10,994 bases of DNA from Thermomucor indicae-seudaticae (GCA_000787465.1 JSYX01000846.1:1-10994); one strand, 5' to 3'; positions 1 through 7,462 are shown, counted from the first letter of the stretch. Notes: generated by a model not told the origin, from the sequence alone. Made by a program: numbers and translations.

Positions 1-160
1 AGAAAACAAACTGCGGTTCAATCTGGCTTTATTTGTATGCCCACATGGGGACTTGGTTTTTCTTGGTGTCAGTCAAGACACTGTCGTACGTAACGACCTC
101 TTTTTCATTGCGGTCGGGCTCACCGCACGCGACATTAAGGAGACCGATCAGCTGATTAGC

Positions 161-221
161 CTATGACCAACACAAGAAAACGTCAGATCGATTCTTTTTT
201 TTCAAGAAGTAACTAACTCAC
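161..221 (-). other. Intron in SWRS copy 1 (61 bp, phase 0)
   Basis: Minus-strand donor GTGAGT directly after the codons for W-R-S-E-K; acceptor CATAG directly before codons for A-N-Q-L. Removing it joins two open frames without a frame change, and the intron read through contains stops. Same position and phase as the intron at 6648-6701. Confidence 0.75.
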
Positions 222-524
222 CTTCTCGGATCTCCATGATGGACGGAGGACCTTCCCATCCTCCGTATCATCTGACATGTAGCCAGTCTGCAACAGAGCA
301 CTGGCTTCTTCCCCATATAGTGCCTGCAAGTCAGGCCGAAGTTTGAAGGCCTTAAGCCTTTTTGCAGCCCGCTGTATACGTGCCTTGATGTTAGTACTAT
401 CCCAGTCATTCCGGCTTTCTTCTTCTAGTTACCAGTTGACGCTTGCGGCTCGTCTTGCTACGTTGCAGCTGCCGCGCCTGCTGCTCCGCCGTCGACTTCT
501 CCTTGGCCTTCTTGTTCTTGAACA

Positions 525-561
525 TGGTCCGCGGCTTTCATTGACGAAAAGCCGCGGACCA
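525..561. repeat. Perfect hairpin, 14-bp arms, 9-base loop
   Basis: Arms 525-538 (TGGTCCGCGGCTTT) and 548-561 (its exact reverse complement) around loop 539-547. It lies inside the minus-strand reading frame of SWRS copy 1. The arm read first on that strand encodes W-S-A-A-F, and the in-frame TGA (538-540) follows immediately after the loop. Confidence 0.9.
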
Positions 562-1020
562 GTTTAGGCCATTGAGCCTAGCGTGCGCCAAAGCGTACTC
601 CCTTAGCGCCACGGCAACCTGCTGGTTACTGGCACTGGAGTAAGCCTCCTCCAAGTGCCACTGTACGCCGTGAGGCAGCAGGACCAAGCCGTAATGCTCG
701 CGCAAGATTTTCTAACACACAGAGTAGGACATTTTATAGCACAAGGTATTGGTATCGGTCTCCATACCGACAAGTCCTTGTCGCGAGTGCCCTCAGCCTC
801 ACTAAGTCACCATTTTCGGAAATACGATACGTCTGGGTTTTTTCGATTACGTAGTTTGTGTACCGGTGCTCAGGACTAGGCTTGAGCACTTTCGCAGCTG
901 CCTTTTATGTAAATGCCAAGAAGCTGGATGAAGATATCTCCCCTATGCCAAATGTGTAGCTCCAGAGGCTGCCAAGAACTGGCATAATTGTCATCTAAAG
1001 ACAGCAAGACATAATAACTA

Positions 1021-1038
1021 GAAAGCTTGGCAAGATAT
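1021..1038 (+). repeat. Left terminal inverted repeat of Harbinger element
   Basis: Matches the reverse complement of 4362-4379 at 16 of 18 positions: the first base and position 14 differ. It is preceded by CTA. It contains the heptamer CTTGGCA, whose complement also occurs at 914, 970, 4284 and 4368. Confidence 0.75.
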
Positions 1039-1048
1039 TTTAGAAAAC

Positions 1049-1056
1049 TATAAATA
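1049..1056 (+). promoter_or_regulatory. Candidate TATA box for the Myb-like gene
   Basis: TATAAATA lies 73-80 bases before the ATG at 1129, just inside the left repeat. The position suits a fungal core promoter inside a transposon end. No transcription evidence can be seen. Confidence 0.4.
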
Positions 1057-1128
1057 AATGGTGTTTAACAGCTCTTTACGTGTATTTCCATACTATATCT
1101 TGTTTATCGTGCTCTTTGCAATATCGCT

Positions 1129-2050
1129 ATGGCTTCCAGAAAAACTAGCATTAACTTCATCACCTACCAACCTTCTCCTGAAGACCTCCCAACAAAAGAA
1201 AACAACCAGCAAAATGATAACGAAGTGGAAAAACCCAAGGAAAAGACATTTGGTGACCAGGAAGTCCAAGCCCTGATTCATGCTGTAGGACCCTACCTAC
1301 CAGACGTACGTATTATTTATAAATTGATTTCACGCCGTGGTTAATGATACTTAATGATATGTATAGCTCCAGAAATGCGCCAAAAGCAAGAACGATCAGG
1401 GCGAGATCTGGGTGGATAAGATCGTGCCTGCCTTTCAGGGGGCTTATCCTGCTGGCAACTGGCGAACACGGGACTTGCTCCAGACAAAGTGGCGCAAACT
1501 GGTGTCAGAGTTCCAGAATGCGGCGCGAGCCAAGCGTACCAGCGGTGCTGGGGCGGACGATGCTGCATTCAAGTACTACGACGACATGTACGAGGACATG
1601 AAGGATGATCTGGTCGCCTTTCTGCCGTATGTACGGGATACCTTTCGCGGCGTGGTCAGAAGGGAACGCGACGAGGACACAACTGCTGACCACGCCGAAG
1701 ACGTGAGCAATGCCGACGATGATCAAAGCAATGGTCAAGGAAGCAGTAGTAGCAGCAGTGGCCGAAACAAACGGCGGAAGGTGAATCCGCAACAGGAAGC
1801 CTTGCTTGAAAATTTTGAGGAAAGCCTGGCGGAAAGCAAGGCTTTCATGTAAGCCATGCTGGAACAGCAGGCAGCCAGGCAACGCGAACGTCAGGAGGCC
1901 GAGGATAGAAGACGGAAGGAGCACGAAGAGAGGGAGGAGCAGCGCAAATTAGAGAGGGAGCAACGGCGGAAGGAGCGGCAAGAGATAAGAGAAGACATGC
2001 AGAGGCAGCATGAGCAGTTTATGGATAACATGAAAACAATTTTTAAATAA
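1129..2050 (+). CDS. Myb/SANT-like DNA-binding accessory protein of Harbinger element (in-frame stop at 1850-1852)
   Basis: In PIF/Harbinger elements this protein binds element DNA and helps the transposase act in the nucleus. Exon 1 (1129-1305, 59 codons) joins exon 2 (1367 on) across a 61-bp intron. The product starts MASRKTSINF. A Myb/SANT-like fold spans the junction: F-G-D-Q-E-V-Q-A-L, then W-V-D-K-I and the typical K-W-R-K-L helix. The first aromatic is F, where W is usual. Next come an acidic region, a serine run (SSSSSS) and a basic stretch (RNKRRK) that could be a nuclear signal. TAA at 1850-1852 ends the frame after 220 codons. The same frame then stays open for 65 codons of strongly charged coiled coil (E/R/Q-rich) to TAA at 2048-2050. 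The stop sits between F-M and A-M-L, so loss of a longer C-terminus is likely; a functional 220-residue form is possible. The ATG was chosen because the downstream domain is in frame with it across the intron. Confidence 0.72.
1306..1366 (+). other. Intron in Myb-like gene (61 bp, phase 0)
   Basis: Donor GTACGT after the codon for D59; acceptor TATAG before L-Q-K-C. A second AG six bases on (1371-1372) keeps the same frame. Without splicing, exon 1 runs into a stop at 1342-1344. Confidence 0.7.
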
Positions 2051-2581
2051 ATTCTAATTGCTCTTGCTTCTCTTATTCTTATTACTGGCACTTTTTGTTC
2101 ACTCGTTCCTCTTTGCTTTGTTTCTGTTAAATTGTTATTATTACTATTGTAGACATGGCTAAATATCTAGCTGATTATTAAAGTGCATAACAATGAGACC
2201 TCAACGACGCGTTGCATTGCTATTGTGCCAGATTGCTTAGGCGTATGATTACCGTTCGTTTTCTCTCTAGAAGACCATGTGCAACAGTGACTCTTGAATC
2301 GTCGCATATCTTCCACAATGTAGTTTCCGCTCTAGTGACTTAGCGTAATCATAAAGGAAGGAGCATATGTCATTCTCTCTCTACCAACTGATCGTTTTAG
2401 CAGCCATGACGAACCGATGCAAATTTTGAGATGCATCTAAATATGTTATGATCACCTATGTCGCTTCTGCTGTTAAACGTATTCTAATTATCAGCTACCT
2501 ATTCTTTCATTTTTATGATGATAATAATAAATACATAATAAACAGAAATAAAAAATATAGCTGCCGTTGACGTTGCTGCTA
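2051..2581. other. Spacer between the convergent Harbinger genes
   Basis: AT-rich, with no supported coding frame. An AATAAA overlaps the stop codon of the plus-strand gene (2046-2051). The rest probably holds the 3' ends of both transcripts. I see no inserted element or clear repeat here. Confidence 0.5.
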
Positions 2582-3105
2582 TCAATTCGTCCGTCGCCTC
2601 TGCGTGTTCCTGCCGCCTTGATCGGCCTGTCTTCGTCGGCGCGAGCTTAGGGCAATAGCAATGGCCCTCAGCTCATCCCTCCGAGCACTGCCCTGCGCCC
2701 TCAACTGAGCGTTTTCCATGGAGCTACTGGATCCTCTCGCGCTTCCTCGCGTTGAGTCGCCTTCATCGGCAATCTCCACTTGGATGCTCGAGAGGATGTT
2801 GTCGGGCGAGGCGGAGACGCGATCTTCTTCCAGTTCCTCTCTACTTGGAACTAAAGGCCCATCGTTTTGATCAATGCAAAGGTTATGTAAGATGCAGCAG
2901 GCATAAATGGTGTCAACGATCCGGTCATACTTCAGCAGATACAATTCATTACGCAAGAATCTCCACCGGGCGACGGGTTCTCCAAAAGCGCGTTCAATAA
3001 CCATCCTCATAGATGAGTGCATCTGGTTAAATTTTCTGTTGTCTGAATGCGGTGGAGCACTTGCATAAGGCGTAATCAAGAAAGGAAGTAGCGGGTAACC
3101 CTGAT

Positions 3106-3177
3106 CTAAGAGGATGAAACTCAATGTTAGTCGACGACAGGTGGCCAAATTGATCACTGGCATTATCCAATGCTTAC
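3106..3177 (-). other. Transposase intron 2 (72 bp, no stops, splits a catalytic Asp codon)
   Basis: Minus-strand donor GTAAGC, branch-like GACTAAC, acceptor CTCTTAG. It is a multiple of three with no stop, so it reads as coding. Removing it turns T-I-A-G-K-H-W...L-L-D-Q-G-Y-P into T-I-A-D-Q-G-Y-P, which fits the family motif. The Asp codon is G before and AT after the intron. Confidence 0.8.
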
Positions 3178-3280
3178 CCGCTATAGTGTATTTTCTACCA
3201 GGACACAGTTCTTTAGGATTTGTCATGAGCTTCTCATAAAGTCCCGTCTCTCTAAAAGCCACGACTGTCATGCGAACGAC

Positions 3281-3350
3281 CTGGTAAAAAGATAAACGAT
3301 AACGTTAGCTTTGGGTCATCTGTACAGAGTGAGGCATGTTAGAAGATTAC
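3281..3350 (-). other. Transposase intron 1 (70 bp, phase 1)
   Basis: Minus-strand donor GTAATC, acceptor TTTTACCAG. Splicing rebuilds the conserved S-G-R-S-H-D-S-R motif across the junction, which is otherwise split between two frames. Confidence 0.8.
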
Positions 3351-4361
3351 CTGACAAGCTGACATAAACAAAAGTGGAACGTTTGCGTGAATCGCAAACA
3401 GCGGTCAAACTAACAGAGTAATGGCTTTTCCGGTCGATATAATGATCACTACTGTTTTGCGGGCTTGTGAATCCTGACGAGTTGTCCATCAATGGCGCCG
3501 ATGACGTCTAGAAAAAGACCTTGGTTTCCCAGCTCGAGGCCAACGTTGCCGTATTGGAAGCGTCGTGATGCTTCTTCGGCAGCATCTCCCATTGGCCATT
3601 TTATTCTGTCCATCTCCATATCAAGCAACGCCTCTAGAAACCGAGTGGTGCAGTTGTTATACGTGCCTTGGGACATGCCCATATGTATCTCGCAGGGTCG
3701 ATAACCAAAATGAGTTTTTGCGTAGCGCCAAATTACTACAGCAATTTGGATGTACGGAGGGATAGTGTTATGCGCCTTCAGATCGAACGCACTGTGTTGG
3801 CTAAGTCTATTTACAAGATAATTGAAAGTGCTGCGCTTCATACGATAATGCGCCTTGAATCCATAAGGGCTATCGTCGTTTGGGAGGTTGGCATGAGTGA
3901 TTTCCCAATGCACCTTGTTTTTCATTCTTTCCACACGCTGAACACGGAAGATAACTGGGGACGATGCAACAGGGAGCATCATCGACAAAGTGCTGACATA
4001 GCGATAAAAAAGCAAAGCTACCGTCAACGCACCGTCGTCGCTCTCGTCATCACTGTCGACTGAAGACATATCATCCTCAGTAGTCGAGTCGTACTCGTCT
4101 ATGCTGTCCTCTTCCAATGATTGAAAACACTGCTGGAAGTTACGGACGAAGCTTATATGGTAGAGATTCATGAGCAGCAAGATAGTAAAGAGCATCTTTT
4201 TGCGTTGAAGGGATGACGATGACTGACGATCCATGACGATAATCTGAAGAGACAATACAATAAAGAAAGACGTTACAAAAATATGCCAAGAGACTCAAAA
4301 TATAAATTATACGAAGTCAGTTAGGCTTGATAATCTTATAAATAAAGCTGAGGGTATTCAT

Positions 4362-4379
4362 ATATTTTGCCAAGCTTTG
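4362..4379 (-). repeat. Right terminal inverted repeat of Harbinger element
   Basis: Reverse complement matches 1021-1038 at 16 of 18 positions and is followed by CTA at 4380-4382. The similarity drops away further inside the element. Confidence 0.75.
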
Positions 4380-4413
4380 CTAAGAAATGGCCAAGACCAT
4401 CATCAACTGCGCT

Positions 4414-4439
4414 ACTCCGGTACCTTCAAGTACCGGAGT
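4414..4439. repeat. Perfect hairpin, 10-bp arms, 6-base loop
   Basis: Arms ACTCCGGTAC (4414-4423) and GTACCGGAGT (4430-4439) around CTTCAA. It lies 32 bases outside the right end of the Harbinger copy. Confidence 0.85.
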
Positions 4440-4751
4440 GGTCCTGACAAATCAGGCAGGTACCTTAGCGTAGCATTTTTGCCGTCACGTTACACATGCC
4501 TCGCCTCATAATTTTTTTATTCACCGCACCTGAGACCAAAATTGGCAGTCCGGTACCCTTCCTGAGCGTGCTTGAGAGCACCCGAAAACGACCGAAATAA
4601 GGTCAATGACGTGCGTTACAGATAGGGTTAAAGTTAAACAATATATTGGTCAGTGCTTTTCTTTTTATTGCGGGATGTTCCTTTTTATACAGTCGATCGG
4701 CCTAGCAAAGACAGAGAAACTTCTGTTATACATTGAACGCTAGACAATGAT

Positions 4752-4770
4752 CCCGTGTTTTCTGCACGGG
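4752..4770. repeat. Short hairpin, 6-bp arms, 7-base loop
   Basis: Arms CCCGTG and CACGGG around TTTTCTG. Short enough that chance is a real possibility. Confidence 0.45.
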
Positions 4771-5637
4771 CATCAAGCGAGAGTCTAAAGAGATATTTGT
4801 AATGGTGCAGGACTCAGGGCACCAGATTTACGATCGGAATCGTATTGCCAGATCGAGAGGAGAACCGTAATGTCGAAAAGAACAAAACGTGAGGATGTAC
4901 GGGTAGCGGACATCCGTCTTTACATAAGAAACGTCTGTGCGGAGACAATAAATCGTACACTTCTTTGTGCTACTTAAGCGTCTATCTACTCAATTCTAGG
5001 CTCTATCCTAATTGGGTATCCGTCTGAAACCTTGATCCGTCGGTAGATACTTGTTCCGCTCATTGCGTCTGTAGCACCGCTACAATTTTTGAGGGTAGGA
5101 AGTGCGTGAAACAGTAGGAAGCTTACTAGGCCTGTGTCAAACCGGAGAGTGCTACAGATTTGTCGAACCTTTAATGAGTAGAGTGAGAGTTAAACAGCTT
5201 GATAAGAGAGAAGTCGTTAAGTATGCTTTGAGAACATCGCCAGCGAGAAACAGCGATAACAATAAACGGAGGCAGTTGATATGACAGATAAGAAAAAAGA
5301 CACGTGGGCAAAAACGGGAATTTTCGAAGCGAGGGAAAAAACAGTCGCCATAAAAGGAATTGAACTCACATATAATACTCGAATGCCGAAAAAACACTGT
5401 TTACTGTAGCGTACATGCCTTTGGAGCGTTGACAGGCTTATTCACGTAATAACCTGGCTATGTCCACGCATATTATTTCTGACTACAAGAACGCATCCGT
5501 GATATCCTTATAAGCCTTACGTCTCGAGGATCAAGTTAGGCTGTTGACATCGAGTATCCCGACTTTTACTATTTTTTGAAATAACTAAAATGATGAAAAC
5601 CATGAATAAATAAGGATATGGAAAAACAAGGTATCTG

Positions 5638-5658
5638 TATAAAAGGCTGAACGTTCAG
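5638..5658 (+). promoter_or_regulatory. Candidate TATA box and adjoining 12-bp palindrome
   Basis: TATAAAAG (5638-5645), then one base, then the perfect palindrome CTGAACGTTCAG (5647-5658). The box is 115 bases or more before the ATG at 5760, consistent with a short 5' leader. It suggests that the decayed gene downstream still keeps its core promoter. Confidence 0.45.
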
Positions 5659-6073
5659 AGTTCTCAATCAAAGCTTTGCGAACCTTTTTGTTCAAAGTAA
5701 CTGTCAGCACCTCCTATCGTTCTACATACTTACTCACTGTGGATACATCTTTTTTAAAGATGTCCTCTAGATCCGGCAATCGCAATGCAAGCTGAAGTGC
5801 ACCCGCCAATACCCAGGTTACAGGGCCTAACGCTTCCTTAGTCAGCTTGGCTCGTCTCTATAGTTCTCTGAATGAGCGGATGGAATCGAGTGAAACCTCG
5901 CAGCAGGAACTACGGCAAGAACAACAAGAAACCCGAGAGCGGATTTAATCCATGATCGGGATACTGCAAGACTTTGTTGCCACCCGAACTGCAGCACCTC
6001 GCAAGTTTCTGCCGAGGTCTCTTCTGAAGACGATGAAGAAGACACGACAACCTATCGCAACAATGCTTTAAGC

Positions 6074-6128
6074 GTACGTTACATACAAGTCAACTTTTGA
6101 ATCATGCCTTACCAATGACCTACAATAG
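6074..6128 (+). other. Intron 1 of SWRS copy 2 (55 bp, phase 0)
   Basis: Donor GTACGT after the codons N-N-A-L-S; acceptor CAATAG before S-Y-L-R-D. It joins two open frames that differ in register, and the intron itself contains stops. Confidence 0.7.
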
Positions 6129-6647
6129 AGCTACTTGCGCGATGCCTACCGTGACCTCGAGGAAACCGAGGAAAACAGGATGAAGTACGATTTGGGGGAA
6201 ACCTTCAGCAGCAAGAATAATCAAGCGGTCGCTCGCAGATTGCGTGCGATGTTGCGCGCCCATCGCGAAGAGTTCAGTGATGTCGCTAACTTTGAACAGC
6301 TTGTAAAAAGCATGATCAGGAATCATTTCGCCCACCTGCGGGCCATGGACCGGGAGACGCCCGAAGCTGCCATGACACGAAAGAAGCGGCTACGTCGTAA
6401 TTCGCGAAAGGACAGGGTTAGTAATAGAGGGTCATAACAGCCAGGCGACCCTAACTTCCTATACCAGAAACGTGCCCGTCGCCTGTGAACATTCTGCAAA
6501 CACCACTTGACAATGGAAACAAGTTGCTCGGAGACTGACGCCTCCCTCATACTTGCTGCGAAGCATATGTCTGAAGAAGAGAGTGATGTCCATGACCAAG
6601 GACGAGAGCAGTGGATTGTCACGCGTCACTCATGGCGCTCTAAGCGG

Positions 6648-6701
6648 GTATATATAATGAAAAGTTAGCAGAAACGTTTAAGCCTAATGTTCTCTCTTCA
6701 G
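6648..6701 (+). other. Intron 2 of SWRS copy 2 (54 bp, phase 0)
   Basis: Donor GTATAT after codons S-W-R-S-K-R; CTAAT branch-like site; acceptor TCTTCAG before L-Q-D-F-L. Same place and phase as the intron at 161-221. Confidence 0.75.
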
Positions 6702-6918
6702 CTGCAAGACTTCCTGGACGAGCTTGACGAGCTGGCGGAAGAAGACCGTGTTGTGGGCCAGGCAGAGCGCGGCAAGACAATGCGGCCGGCAAGCATTCCG
6801 AGAACATACCAGAGGCCGACGTGCCCGCACCAATTGACTTGCCATGTTGGATCGTTAAGGAGGAAAATTTATTTTGCAGTCTTGTAAAAGAGCAAAATAA
6901 AAGGGAACCAGCAAGGTT

Positions 6919-6940
6919 GGGTGGTTGGGCTGGGCTTGGG
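6919..6940 (+). other. Canonical G-quadruplex motif
   Basis: Four GGG runs at 6919-6921, 6927-6929, 6932-6934 and 6938-6940, with loops of 5, 2 and 3 bases. It lies in the 3' part of SWRS copy 2. This shows sequence potential only. Confidence 0.6.
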
Positions 6941-7051
6941 AATCCTTTTTTGTTTATGCGTGCCACTGCTTTGCAAAAGGAACAACCACCACTGTAGCAC
7001 CTGCACGTGCTGTTTTATACTTGGCTATTGCTATGGGTGAGTATATGCGAG

Positions 7052-7077
7052 AAACTGGCAAGACTGATTGCCAGTTT
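7052..7077. repeat. Perfect hairpin, 10-bp arms, 6-base loop
   Basis: Arms AAACTGGCAA (7052-7061) and TTGCCAGTTT (7068-7077) around GACTGA. Same arm and loop lengths as 4414-4439 but a different sequence. Confidence 0.85.
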
Positions 7078-7217
7078 ATAGGTTCAAAAGATTTTTTCCA
7101 CACATCTATCCTGGAAATTAATTTTTGGTCCGGAGGGGCTTTCTAGACTTTCGGTACATTCGTGACCTTTCTGGCCTTTGAAACGGCCCTCTCAGCTTAA
7201 ATTGCCTTTACGTAGGC

Positions 7218-7236
7218 GGCAGTAAATTTTACTGCC
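7218..7236. repeat. Palindrome, 9-bp arms, one central base
   Basis: GGCAGTAAA, T, TTTACTGCC. No gene start nearby gives it an obvious job. Confidence 0.75.
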
Positions 7237-7436
7237 TAAAACACTGTTTCATTCCCTCCAGAGGTAATAAAGGCTAAAAAGGCCGATATATTTATCTATT
7301 AAAGGATTTAAAAGAACCTAAAGCTGCTTTAGCCTTCTTTCGCATCGCAACAGCGAAAAGAAAAAGAACATGGGTTCAAGACTTCGTCTAGGGCGACTAT
7401 AGATACTTTGTTCTTGTATTTATTATATTATATATA

Positions 7437-7462
7437 GTCCGGCTCATAAATGTGCATTCAAT
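7437..7462 (+). repeat. Left terminal inverted repeat of Tc1-like element
   Basis: Begins GTCCGGCTCA and continues TAAATGTGCATTCAAT. The reverse complement of the right end carries the same core (CCGGCTCA, then AAATGTGCATTCAAT). Confidence 0.88.

Larger units (their letters stand above)
29..897 (-). pseudogene. Broken 'SWRS family' protein gene, copy 1 (function unknown)
   Basis: No named family recognised. On the minus strand, protein-like frames run from about 897 down to a TAA at 29-31. The clearest part is the 3' end. Codons 413-222 give a basic helix (TNIKARIQRAAKRLKAFK), then GYMSDDTEDGKVLRPSWRSEK. A 61-bp intron (161-221) follows, then the last exon (160-29) starting ANQLIGLLNVACGEPDRNEK and ending VPMWAYK. 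Further upstream is a segment with REHYGLVLLPHGVQWHLEEA and NWSAAF. Lesions: frame change near 411-416, TGA at 538-540, TAG at 712-714, frame change between 715 and 736. The MSDD...SWRSEK-intron pattern matches the gene at 5760-6997, so the two are related. The 5' end is unclear; the reading fades out about 120 bases before the Harbinger left end. I am sure this was coding and unsure of the 5' limit and the function. Confidence 0.6.
2582..4255 (-). pseudogene. PIF/Harbinger transposase (DDE_Tnp_4 type), three exons, two frameshifts
   Basis: Cuts and rejoins the element's ends with a DDE nuclease. Exons 4255-3351, 3280-3178 and 3105-2582. Residues 49-74 are acidic, and about 166-212 form the usual helix-turn-helix region. 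Catalytic acids: D256 in V-I-G-A-I-D-G (3488-3490); D in A-D-Q-G-Y-P, whose codon is split by the second intron; E in M-V-I-E-R-A-F-G (2993-2995). Also seen are Y-I-D-R-K-S-H-Y-S-V, G-R-S-H-D-S-R, L-I-T-P-Y and C-C-I-L-H-N-L-C. Two +1 frameshifts fall at AAAA (minus strand, 3454-3457) and TTTT (3254-3257). Exon lengths total 1532, so dropping one base at each leaves 1530, a whole number of codons (509 residues, a normal family size). A second Met at 4232-4234 is an equally good start. No catalytic residue is missing. Family assignment is firm; whether it is truly broken or misread is open. Confidence 0.85.
1018..4382. mobile_element. PIF/Harbinger-type DNA transposon, about 3.36 kb
   Basis: Imperfect terminal inverted repeats at 1021-1038 and 4362-4379 share an AAAGCTTGGCAA core, followed by ATAT. 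Both ends are directly flanked by CTA (1018-1020 and 4380-4382), consistent with the 3-bp target duplication of this superfamily, although the commonest known target is TAA/TTA. Inside are the two expected genes, convergent: a Myb/SANT-like protein on plus and a DDE_Tnp_4-type transposase on minus. The outermost base of the repeats does not pair (G versus C), so the exact ends could be off by a base or so. Both genes carry lesions, so the copy is probably no longer autonomous, but it is nearly intact. Confidence 0.75.
4383..5759. other. AT-rich spacer with short hairpins, no supported gene
   Basis: No coding frame with family-like features was found on either strand. The longest plus-strand open stretch (5094-5284, opening after TAG, with a GTG but no early ATG) gives a 62-residue basic product that I do not recognise and regard as chance. 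The spacer holds perfect inverted repeats at 4414-4439 and 4752-4770, a weaker one at 4893-4915, and four GTAC-centred motifs near 4420-4560. The last 120 bases are the likely promoter of the gene starting at 5760. Confidence 0.5.
5760..6997 (+). pseudogene. Broken 'SWRS family' protein gene, copy 2 (function unknown)
   Basis: Three exons can be traced. Exon 1 (5760-6073) starts MSSRSGNRNAS and has a charged, probably coiled-coil part (LNERMESSETSQQELRQE), then an acidic stretch (SSEDDEEDTTTYRNNALS). Exon 2 (6129-6647) has SYLRDAYRDLEETEENR, basic helices, and AKHMSEEESD leading to RHSWRSKR. Exon 3 (6702 on) is LQDFLDELDELAEEDR and, in a shifted frame, APIDLPCWIVK. Lesions: TGA 5793-5795, TAA 5946-5948, TAA 6435-6437, TGA 6486-6488, a frame change between about 5990 and 6025, and another at about 6760-6820. 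Without the last shift the frame stops at 6887; with it, at 6997. The C-terminal pattern MS-E/D-rich, S-W-R-S-x-K/R, phase-0 intron, short exon ending L/V-P-x-W-x-x-K matches the gene at 29-897. Function unknown; acidic, basic and coiled-coil parts would suit a nuclear protein, but that is a guess. Confidence 0.65.
6998..7434. other. Spacer before Tc1-like element, with two inverted repeats
   Basis: No supported coding frame. It holds a 10-bp-arm hairpin (7052-7077), a 19-base palindrome (7218-7236), a spaced inverted pair AAGGCTAAA (7270-7278) and TTTAGCCTT (7328-7336), and an AT-rich run ending at the TA insertion site. Confidence 0.5.

Noticed and set aside
1505..1924. 139-residue minus-strand open stretch
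   Set aside because: Antisense shadow of the Myb-like gene; Leu/Ser-rich without domain features.
3668..4063. 131-residue plus-strand open stretch opposite the transposase
   Set aside because: Antisense shadow of the Harbinger transposase first exon, which has clear family motifs.
4625..4634. AGGGTTA resembling a telomere repeat
   Set aside because: A single copy with no tandem array.
5094..5284. Small plus-strand open stretch, 62 basic residues
   Set aside because: No early ATG, no recognisable motif, no homologous pattern nearby; expected by chance in this length.
5152..5397. Minus-strand open stretch rich in Leu, Phe and Cys
   Set aside because: Low-complexity hydrophobic composition typical of antisense or AT-rich non-coding DNA.
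5540..5760. TATA-containing leader as the 5' LTR of a retrotransposon
   Set aside because: No second copy, no primer-binding site, and no gag/pol frames follow.
5793..6488. Stops in SWRS copy 2 as proof of C-to-T (RIP-like) mutation
   Set aside because: Every stop codon is one C-to-T change away from CAA, CAG or CGA, so the pattern has no power without aligned intact copies.
7371..7390. GGTTCAAG as a tRNA B box
   Set aside because: No matching A box, acceptor stem or anticodon arm at the right distance.
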